NCBI GenBank assembly: GCA_045600025.1
Contig: JAZRXC010000065.1
Location: forward strand, 1-20,283
Direction: 5' to 3'
From: UBA3774 sp045600025
GTDB taxonomy: Bacteria > Bacillota > Clostridia > Lachnospirales > Lachnospiraceae
Length of the DNA stretch: 20,283 nt
Below the pieces are notes generated by a model, which worked only from the letters and a program-made list of their open reading frames with translations, was not told where the DNA came from and made no database searches. Below, in pieces: positions 14,690 through 20,283 of this stretch (positions within the stretch are counted from its first letter, which is position 1; each line of letters begins with the position of its first letter). The position numbers and the translations under genes were made by a program.

Positions 14690-16541
14690 CGCAGGTACCT
14701 CCTCCGAGTGATGCAGCGCCACAGCCCGAGCAATGTGCTCTGCAATTAGGTGTAACAACGCCTGAAAGCGCATTTTTCCATTCTTTGATCAGGAATTTTT
14801 TACTGATACCGGTATCGATAAAATCCCAAGGAAGTACTTCCTCGACAGAACGTGTCCTTGTATTGTAGAAATCTACATCAATATCCGTATCCGCAAAAGC
14901 TTTCATCCAACGTTCGTATGAGAAGAACTCGCTCCAAGCATCAAACACAGCTCCGTCGCGATATGCTGCAAGAATTGACCTGCCGATGCGTCTGTCACCT
15001 CGTGCCATAATCCCCTCTAAAATTGTGATATCGGCATCGTTGTACTGATAATGAAGTGACTTATGATTCAGCGTATTGCGGAAAGCATCTTTAACTTCAT
15101 ATGCCCTCTCGAGATATTCATCCTTGTGAAGCATCGGCGCCCATTGAAAAGGTGTAAAAGGCTTCGGAACAAAGAATGAGGAGCTGGCGGTAATATTAAC
15201 CTTGCCGATGCGTTCCTCCTTGGGAATATCTTCGTAGTAACGCTTGGCAACCTTTTCGGCAAGTTCCGGGATAGCCAGATAATCCTCTCTGGTCTCCGTC
15301 GGCTGCCCGAGCATAAAATAAAGCTTCACCTTATTCCAGCCGGCCTTAAAGGCAGTAGATGCTCCCTCGATAATATTTTCTTCGGTAAGGCCCTTATTAA
15401 TCACATCACGAAGTCGCTGCGAACCGGCTTCAGGGGCAAATGTAACCGAGCTCTTACGGATATCCTGCATGCGGCTCATAACGTCAAGCGAAAATGCGTC
15501 AACTCTAAGCGACGGAAGGGATATGTTTACCTTCCGCTTATTGCATTCATCTATCAGTTCGTCAATAAATTCTTTTAATTCGCGGTAATCACTTGAGCTA
15601 AGCGAACTTAAGCAAATCTCGTCCTGACCTGTTGCGTCGAGCATCTCAAGCGCCGTATCCAGAAGCCATTTACGACTGCGTTCCCTGTTCGGTCTGTAAA
15701 TCATACCGGCCTGGCAGAAACGGCAGCCACGTATGCAGCCGCGCATAATTTCAAGAACAACTCTGTCCTGAATAATCTTCATGTAAGGGACTATCGGCTT
15801 CTTCGGATAATAAGTATTATCGAGATCCGTAACTATTACACGGCGCACCTTCTCCGGTGCCTCCGGGCAGGTAGGAATCATCTTATCGATAGTGCCGTCT
15901 GATTTATAAGTGATTTCATAAAGTGAAGGAACGTATATGCCGGGGATTGCAGCGGCCTTACGCAGGAAATCAGCGCGTGTTCCGCCGGAAGCTTTATTTG
16001 CCTTATATGCGTCAACCATATCAAGCATGGTGACTTCACCTTCACCAATATAGAAAAGATCGAAGAAATCCGCGACAGGTTCCGGATTGTATGTACAAGG
16101 TCCGCCGCCGATAACAATAGGATCATCTTCACCGCGCTTTGCTGCCAGAAGCGGAATCTGAGAAAGATCAAGAACCTGAAGCACATTCGTATAACACATC
16201 TCATAAGGCATTGTAAAGCCAAGAATGTCAAAGCTCTTTATCGGGTCTTGTGATTCAAGGGCAAATAGCGGGATGGGCTTTTCTCGCATAATTTTATCGA
16301 GATCTGCCCAAGGGCTGTACACTCTCTCGCACCAGATGTCATCGCGCGAGTTAAGCATGTCATACAGAATCGGAAGGCCGAGATGTGACATACCCACCTC
16401 GTATACATCAGGGAAGCACATAGCAAAGCGAACCATACCCGGTGTTAGTTCCTTATGAACGGCATTAAGTTCATTTCCCAGGTATCTGGCCGGTTTTTCA
16501 ACCGACATTAAAATCTCATGTGATAAAGCAAGTTTTCTCAA
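14679..16541 (-). CDS. Radical SAM protein, TIGR03960-like, with B12-type N-terminal domain
   Basis: A 620-residue protein with a TIGR03960-type start (VEKPARYLGNELN), a B12-binding-like N-terminal domain (about 30-190), and a radical SAM core whose [4Fe-4S] cluster cysteines are Cys269, Cys273 and Cys276 (GCIRGCRFCQAG), counted from the TTG start. The C-terminus is cysteine-rich (CRAHCSGCGA, GTC), suggesting another metal site. Substrate unknown; pairing with DUF2344 and position before rng, rplU and rpmA suggest RNA or ribosome modification, which is inference. I chose TTG 16539-16541: GGAG lies eight bases upstream and MRKLALSHEILMSVEKPARY resembles relatives. ATG 16508 (MSVEKPARY) is the alternative, without a good Shine-Dalgarno. 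Confidence 0.83.
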   Translation of the reverse strand: MRKLALSHEILMSVEKPARYLGNELNAVHKELTPGMVRFAMCFPDVYEVGMSHLGLPILYDMLNSRDDIWCERVYSPWADLDKIMREKPIPLFALESQDPIKSFDILGFTMPYEMCYTNVLQVLDLSQIPLLAAKRGEDDPIVIGGGPCTYNPEPVADFFDLFYIGEGEVTMLDMVDAYKANKASGGTRADFLRKAAAIPGIYVPSLYEITYKSDGTIDKMIPTCPEAPEKVRRVIVTDLDNTYYPKKPIVPYMKIIQDRVVLEIMRGCIRGCRFCQAGMIYRPNRERSRKWLLDTALEMLDATGQDEICLSSLSSSDYRELKEFIDELIDECNKRKVNISLPSLRVDAFSLDVMSRMQDIRKSSVTFAPEAGSQRLRDVINKGLTEENIIEGASTAFKAGWNKVKLYFMLGQPTETREDYLAIPELAEKVAKRYYEDIPKEERIGKVNITASSSFFVPKPFTPFQWAPMLHKDEYLERAYEVKDAFRNTLNHKSLHYQYNDADITILEGIMARGDRRIGRSILAAYRDGAVFDAWSEFFSYERWMKAFADTDIDVDFYNTRTRSVEEVLPWDFIDTGISKKFLIKEWKNALSGVVTPNCRAHCSGCGAASLGGGTCGEN

Positions 16542-16543
16542 AA

Positions 16544-17071
16544 TCAATGCTCCAATATATCTTTTTGAAGATGCGGCAGAAAATGAACACATAAGCCCGC
16601 AGCTTCGGTAATCAATCCTGTTTTGTCAAGCTCGTCATAGGTAAAGCTCTTGCGACCGCCCTCTTTTGCACGGTCCCAGAAGAACTTCATTTGCGTAAAG
16701 GGCATATAATAGAACTCATTCTTATGAGCGTAATACAAAATGAAGAAAGAAATGCCCTGCTGCTTCTCAAAATCCTCCATAAATGACATCTGATGCGCAT
16801 GGACATTTTGAAGATTAAAAGTATCGGCATGGACCTCTTTTGCATCAAAGCATACAGGAACGGACTGCACAACTCCCATGTAGTCCACAGTGCTTTTTTT
16901 ATCAAAATAAGCCAGTGTTATGTGCTTGTTTTTATCAATCTGCATAGGAGTAATCGGCGTGGGAATCTTCTGAATCAAAGCCAGCCCTGATTCACGATAT
17001 TTTTCTATAGTTCTGTTGATGAGTTCCTCAAGTGTGGAACCGCGAAGTCCTCTTGAACCCCAAGTAGCCAT
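16544..17071 (-). CDS. recU: RecU-type Holliday junction resolvase
   Basis: A 175-residue protein of the RecU family, which resolves four-way junctions in recombination and chromosome segregation. It starts MATWGSRGLRGSTLEELI; the PD-(D/E)XK active site is seen as Asp63 (STVDYMG) and Asp76-x-Lys78 (CFDAKE), followed by DTFNLQNVHAHQ, FFWDRAKEGGRKSF and YDEL. It is about 30 residues shorter at the N-terminus than Bacillus RecU. ATG 17071 is chosen because AGAGG, inside the last codons of the upstream synthase gene, precedes it. In Bacillus recU sits beside ponA; no penicillin-binding protein is near it here. It ends two bases before the radical SAM start. Confidence 0.88.
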   Translation of the reverse strand: MATWGSRGLRGSTLEELINRTIEKYRESGLALIQKIPTPITPMQIDKNKHITLAYFDKKSTVDYMGVVQSVPVCFDAKEVHADTFNLQNVHAHQMSFMEDFEKQQGISFFILYYAHKNEFYYMPFTQMKFFWDRAKEGGRKSFTYDELDKTGLITEAAGLCVHFLPHLQKDILEH

Positions 17072-17073
17072 AT

Positions 17074-17997
17074 TTACCTCTGCGTAAATTTTATCATATC
17101 TGACGGAATCGGCGCCAAAAATTCTAATCCGGCAATATTTTCGAAAGCAAAATCCTTCGGGAAAACCATTCGCGAACAATGTAGCAGCTGCCTGTCGGCA
17201 GTTCCCTTTGCACCATATTTTGAATCGCCGACTATAGGATAACCAAGGTGAGCAAGTACCGCGCGAATCTGATGAGTCTTTCCGGTAATAAGCTTAACCT
17301 CTAAAACAGTGTAATTGTCGCCGTACGAAACAGGTGTGAATTCCGTCGATACAAAATCCGAATTCGGAACCTCCGAATCACAAATCGTTACTTTATTCGT
17401 TACAGCGTCCTTAACTACATACCCTGTATGGCGCAAAAACGCCTCAAAACGGCCACAAACTATTGCAGTATAGTATTTGTCTATAGTTCTCTTTCTAAAG
17501 CCCTCAGAAAGAATCTGAAGTCCTTTCAGCGTTTTCCCTGCAGTAATAAGTCCGCTTGTATTTCTGTCAAGGCGGTTACATACTCCCGGGGTAAATGCTC
17601 TGAAATATTCTTCATTCGCGCCTGTCTGTCTCATATATTCGAAAATATATTCACACAATGATATATCTTCCGGAGCCGCCTTCTGTGATAACATGCCTGC
17701 GGGCTTATTAATGATTAATATGTCATCGTCCTCGTAAATGATATCAAGTTTTACTCCGCTGACTTTGTTGCCTGTAGGCGCAGTAAATTTTTCATATGTG
17801 TCATCGGAAAGAAAAAGACAGACCTCATCACCGTCAGATAAGAGCTCACTTCCTGAAGCTTTTGCCCCATTTAAAGTAAAATTCTTTTTTCTCAGCATCT
17901 TGTAGATAAAGCCCTTACCGGCTGCCGGCAAAAGCTTTAATAAGAATTTATCGAATCGTTGTCCCGCTTCAAGCGGAGATACCGTGATTTTTTTCAT
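17074..17997 (-). CDS. RluA-family pseudouridine synthase (RluC-like)
   Basis: A 307-residue enzyme with an N-terminal S4 domain (about 12-70, QRFDKFLLKLLPAAGKGFIY) and a catalytic domain with the active-site Asp in CNRLDRNTSGL and the TGKTHQIRA motif. It is closer to RluC than RluD in the S4 region, by impression only; RNA target unassigned. It is the second RluA-family gene in the window. ATG 17997 overlaps the upstream stop by one base (TAATG) with no clear Shine-Dalgarno, implying reinitiation. Its last codons carry the Shine-Dalgarno of recU, two bases away. Confidence 0.87.
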   Translation of the reverse strand: MKKITVSPLEAGQRFDKFLLKLLPAAGKGFIYKMLRKKNFTLNGAKASGSELLSDGDEVCLFLSDDTYEKFTAPTGNKVSGVKLDIIYEDDDILIINKPAGMLSQKAAPEDISLCEYIFEYMRQTGANEEYFRAFTPGVCNRLDRNTSGLITAGKTLKGLQILSEGFRKRTIDKYYTAIVCGRFEAFLRHTGYVVKDAVTNKVTICDSEVPNSDFVSTEFTPVSYGDNYTVLEVKLITGKTHQIRAVLAHLGYPIVGDSKYGAKGTADRQLLHCSRMVFPKDFAFENIAGLEFLAPIPSDMIKFTQR

Positions 17998-18572
17998 TAC
18001 ATACTGGATAGAAGCAAAGTCTCTTGCGCCAGCTCGCATTTACGCTTGCTCTCTTCGTCGGGAGCTTCAGCGCCGTCGATACGTGACAGAAATGCATCCC
18101 AATCCGTGTAGACTTTAATATTAAGTCCGACGCCATGGTGCTTCATCATATCATTAACATATATTTCAAGTGTCTGTGGGCGGAATTTACTTGTCGTATA
18201 AGCCACAATACCGTTCTTATAGATTACTATAAACTCGCAGTAATACCGTTTCCCGTCACTGTCAACGATAACCATATCAGACAGCAGCATCCCGGCTTCA
18301 TCAAAATGCCGCATCATAGCATACTTCTCGGGTTCCGCAGATTTGAATTTAATAATTGCAAATAAAGTAGCAACAAAATTCGCAAAAGGAATAGCAATAA
18401 GAAGTGCCGGAAGCATAATTATGTTGGTAAAATTACCGAATACCAGATATCCGATCAGAATCAATATTCCAATCAACGCTAACAGGCACACAGAAATGAT
18501 AATGTGAGTTTTCTTGCGATTGTTAATGCTTCCGTATATTCCTTTTGCTTTTCCGAAATTGAATAAATTCAT
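17997..18572 (-). CDS. Two-helix membrane protein of unknown function
   Basis: A 191-residue protein I do not recognise as a named family. Two hydrophobic segments (about 24-46 and 51-74) near the N-terminus are followed by a soluble domain (about 80-191) with mixed alpha/beta character (LLSDMVIVDSDGKRYYCEFIVIYKNGIVAY) and a polar C-terminal tail. A basic N-terminus (KAKGIYGSINNRKK) predicts cytoplasmic ends. AAAGGA precedes the ATG. It heads the pseudouridine synthase-recU-radical SAM run, and a terminator hairpin lies just upstream of its Shine-Dalgarno. No function is proposed. Confidence 0.72.
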   Translation of the reverse strand: MNLFNFGKAKGIYGSINNRKKTHIIISVCLLALIGILILIGYLVFGNFTNIIMLPALLIAIPFANFVATLFAIIKFKSAEPEKYAMMRHFDEAGMLLSDMVIVDSDGKRYYCEFIVIYKNGIVAYTTSKFRPQTLEIYVNDMMKHHGVGLNIKVYTDWDAFLSRIDGAEAPDEESKRKCELAQETLLLSSM

Positions 18573-18588
18573 ATAAATCCTTTACTGT

Positions 18589-18612
18589 AAAAGGGGCGCT
18601 GCTAAGCGCCCC
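18589..18612 (-). terminator. Intrinsic terminator after the coiled-coil gene
   Basis: Minus-strand stem GGGGCGCT (18605-18612 complement) with AGCGCCCC (18593-18600 complement), eight pairs and a four-base loop, then TTTT. It lies seven bases after the upstream stop and ends about 16 bases before the next ATG. The T tract is short, so termination may be partial. Confidence 0.7.
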
Positions 18613-18619
18613 GTTAAGA

Positions 18620-19195
18620 TTAAATATCAATATTAATGTCTTCGATGTCTTCTTCAGGTGCAGGTTGCAACTGCTTTCTGTTCTCGATTATTATTCCGAG
18701 TGTATCATTCATTTGCTTAATAAAACCGTTGTACCTGTTTTCTGTATTCTCGATTGTTCCGGAAATAAGATTCTGAAGTGAAGCAAGCTGATTATCCGCG
18801 TATCCGACAGCACCTGTTCTTATCTGATTTGCATCCGATACAGCTCTGTCAACTATACTCTGCGCCTGCTGTTGAGCCTGAAAAATAAGTTCCTGTGCCT
18901 GCTGCTGCGCAAGTGCAACTATCTCATGCTCGCTGACAAGTCTTGCAGTCTCAAGGTTTGCTTCCTGAATAATGCTGTCAGCTTGAGCCTGAGCATCAGC
19001 AAGAATTGCATCTTTATTTGAAATAATCTTCTGGAACTTCTGTATTTCGTCAGGAGCATTTAAAGAAAGCTCACGAAGAAGTTCATCAATAACTTCTTTT
19101 TCGACAATGATATTTTTGTTTGCAGAAAAAGGCTGTGCTTTACAACCGTCAATGTAGTCAAATAACTCTTTTATTATCTCTTCGTATTTAATCAT
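18620..19195 (-). CDS. DivIVA/ATP-synthase-b-like coiled-coil protein
   Basis: A 191-residue acidic, soluble protein. A short N-terminal domain (about 1-45) is followed by a long Ala/Gln-rich helix (about 55-130, with repeats such as ALAQQQAQELIFQAQQQAQ) predicted to form a coiled coil, then a second helical part and an acidic tail (EEDIEDINID). Such proteins are commonly labelled ATPase, V-type H subunit or DivIVA-like on composition alone; there is no membrane anchor or Walker motif, so those names should not be taken as function. It lies 60 bases downstream of rsmD. AAGGAG precedes the ATG. Confidence 0.75.
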   Translation of the reverse strand: MIKYEEIIKELFDYIDGCKAQPFSANKNIIVEKEVIDELLRELSLNAPDEIQKFQKIISNKDAILADAQAQADSIIQEANLETARLVSEHEIVALAQQQAQELIFQAQQQAQSIVDRAVSDANQIRTGAVGYADNQLASLQNLISGTIENTENRYNGFIKQMNDTLGIIIENRKQLQPAPEEDIEDINIDI

Positions 19196-19239
19196 ATCGG
19201 CTCCTTATATTATTATGCTAAACAAAACATATTGATGTT

Positions 19240-19268
19240 ATTTTAACACTTTTATTCAATGTAAACAA
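19240..19268 (-). promoter_or_regulatory. Possible promoter of the coiled-coil gene
   Basis: On the minus strand TTGTTT (19263-19268), a 17-base spacer and TAAAAT (19240-19245) preceded by TGT. The -35 lies in the last codons of rsmD. The -10 also falls inside a small inverted repeat, TGTTAAAATAACA. Confidence 0.45.
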
Positions 19269-19819
19269 GGAAGTTTTCTGAGAAAAATGTGTTTGTTTGA
19301 CTTATAGTTTTTTTCTCGTTCGATCTCATATCCCAGCTCCGAAGCAAATGAAAAATCATATTCTATAGGAGCTTCAACAATAATGAGTGTGTCCTCCGAA
19401 GCAAGATCCAAAAGTTCACGCAACACTGCGGCGTAATAACCGCCTTCATATGGAGGATCGGCAAAAATAATGTCAAAATGTCTGTCCTGTGCGGCAAGCT
19501 TTCTGATAGCTGTATAGACATCGCTTTCATATACATCAGCCAGTTCCCCGAGTTTTGTTTTTTGGAGATTCTGCTTAATACATGATATAGCATTATGGTT
19601 TTTTTCTACAAAAACCGCGTGACGTCCGCCTCTGCTTAATGCCTCTATTCCTATAGCCCCTGAGCCCGCAAAAAGATCCAAAAAATCCACATCGTATATG
19701 TCCGGCGCAAGAATATTGAATAAAGTCTCTTTAATGCGGTCTGTAGTAGGCCGTGTATCAAGTCCTGGCGGCGTAACCAGTTGTATACGTCTGGCACTGC
19801 CGGCGATTACTCTCATCAT
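19256..19819 (-). CDS. rsmD: 16S rRNA (guanine966-N2)-methyltransferase
   Basis: RsmD methylates G966 of 16S rRNA in the 30S subunit. The 187 residues show the family start MRVIAGSARRIQL, TRPTTDRIKETLFNIL, the SAM-binding motif LDLFAGSGAIGIEALSRG (47-64) and the catalytic DPPY (121-124). It overlaps the Dabb gene by four bases (ATGA). The start may be either of two adjacent ATG codons (19819 or 19816); the second gives the more usual MRVIAG. No strong Shine-Dalgarno, so coupling is likely. Confidence 0.94.
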   Translation of the reverse strand: MMRVIAGSARRIQLVTPPGLDTRPTTDRIKETLFNILAPDIYDVDFLDLFAGSGAIGIEALSRGGRHAVFVEKNHNAISCIKQNLQKTKLGELADVYESDVYTAIRKLAAQDRHFDIIFADPPYEGGYYAAVLRELLDLASEDTLIIVEAPIEYDFSFASELGYEIEREKNYKSNKHIFLRKLPCLH

Positions 19820-20118
19820 TCTGCGTAAAAGTTAGTGCAACGGCGATCGTGGCAATGAGATCTGACAATCGTTGCTACTTTTATATGTTCGGGATGATTA
19901 TCATATACTATGCAAGCATTTTCATCTTCCATCTCGCAATACAATACTAAATCAGCATTACTGCTCGGATGAGACGGCATACCGACTTCGACTTTAAGAA
20001 GGCCGGGAATTACGCCAACAAGTGCATGGAATTTTTCCGAAAGTTCAACCATGAGCTCTTTCCTTTTTTCTTCGCTTACATCTTCATTAAAATTCCAAGA
20101 TACAATGTGTCTAAACAT
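19816..20118 (-). CDS. Dabb-family (stress-responsive A/B barrel) protein
   Basis: A 100-residue ferredoxin-like alpha/beta protein of the Dabb family: MFRHIVSWNFNEDVSEEKR opens the barrel, PGLLKVEVGMPSHPSSNADLVLYCEM forms the central strands, and YDNHPEHIKVATIVR is the C-terminal signature (NHPxH). Members form dimeric barrels; function is generally unknown. ATG 20118 is chosen because AGGAGGG lies five bases upstream; an ATG at 20139 is rejected. It begins 25 bases after the tmRNA 3' end with no terminator between, and overlaps rsmD. Confidence 0.85.
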   Translation of the reverse strand: MFRHIVSWNFNEDVSEEKRKELMVELSEKFHALVGVIPGLLKVEVGMPSHPSSNADLVLYCEMEDENACIVYDNHPEHIKVATIVRSHCHDRRCTNFYAE

Positions 20119-20143
20119 AGTGCCCTCCTGAATAGTCAAAACA

Positions 20144-20283
20144 TGGAGCTGAGGGGAGTCGAACCCCTGTCCGAAAACCTATTCACTCTGACTTCTTCCA
20201 TCACAGCTGATCTTTATTATTTCACGAGAATCATGCCGGTCAGCAGGCTAAGACTCGCGCTAGCTTCATAAATCCAATCAATC
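20144..20283 (-). ncRNA. ssrA: tmRNA, 3' part (5' part outside window)
   Basis: The minus strand carries the tRNA-like 3' end of transfer-messenger RNA: TTTTCGGACAGGGGTTCGAC leads into the T arm (AGGGG/CCCCT around a TTCGA loop) and the acceptor strand CAGCTCC with discriminator A. The sequence upstream (20283 to about 20190) would be the last pseudoknot region and part of helix 2. The resume codon and proteolysis tag lie outside the window. The CCA end is not encoded: the base after the discriminator is T. tmRNA frees stalled ribosomes together with SmpB. Confidence 0.93.

Noticed and set aside
1..20283. CRISPR array, defence island or toxin-antitoxin pair
   Set aside because: No regularly spaced repeats and no unassigned gene clusters; almost all coding space belongs to recognised housekeeping families.

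Overview
The window reads as a housekeeping stretch of a low-to-moderate GC, Gram-positive Clostridia chromosome, most likely Lachnospiraceae or a close relative. Evidence for this is a lexA/yneA-type SOS pair, sepF, recU, a Clostridia-style radical SAM (TIGR03960-like)/DUF2344/rng/rplU/rpmA/obgE/yhbY/nadD/yqeK/rsfS gene order, and strong Firmicutes-type Shine-Dalgarno sequences and sigma-A-like promoters. Taxonomy is inferred from gene content and protein style, not from a search. No transposase, phage gene, CRISPR array or defence island is visible.

Every gene except one lies on the minus strand, so the layout is described from high to low coordinates, in the direction of transcription. Right end to 18.6 kb: the 3' part of the tmRNA gene (ssrA), a small Dabb-family protein, rsmD, and a coiled-coil DivIVA/ATP-synthase-b-like protein, closed by a hairpin terminator. 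18.6-12.9 kb: a two-helix membrane protein, an RluA-family pseudouridine synthase, RecU, a large radical SAM protein, its DUF2344 partner and a short RNase G, packed with overlaps or gaps of a few bases. 12.8-12.1 kb: an rplU promoter and L21-type leader, rplU, rpmA, then a strong terminator. 12.05-7.7 kb: obgE, yhbY, a fused nadD-yqeK, rsfS and a HlyD-like membrane-anchored protein. 7.7-5.6 kb: sepF with its own promoter, an intercistronic hairpin, lspA and rluD. 5.6-2.9 kb: a cytidylate-kinase-like protein, glmM and a stand-alone GlmU-type acetyltransferase, then a terminator. 2.9-0.9 kb: ttcA and an Xer-type tyrosine recombinase from a near-consensus promoter. 0.9-0 kb: yneA, the only plus-strand gene, and truncated lexA, divergent across an intergenic region with three LexA boxes.

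The themes are ribosome and tRNA maturation (rsmD, rluC/D, ttcA, obgE, yhbY, rsfS, rng, ssrA), envelope synthesis and division (glmM plus the acetyltransferase, lspA, sepF, the HlyD-like protein, yneA) and DNA repair or recombination (lexA, recU, Xer).

I found no convincing new multi-gene system. The observations most worth checking are: L27 without the usual Firmicutes N-terminal extension, together with loss of the Prp protease gene between rplU and rpmA; a GlmU-like acetyltransferase with no uridylyltransferase domain, coupled to glmM; a NadD-YqeK fusion with a shortened NadD domain; hairpin terminators sitting directly against the start of the next co-directional gene; and a yneA/recombinase tail-to-tail overlap with no visible terminator.
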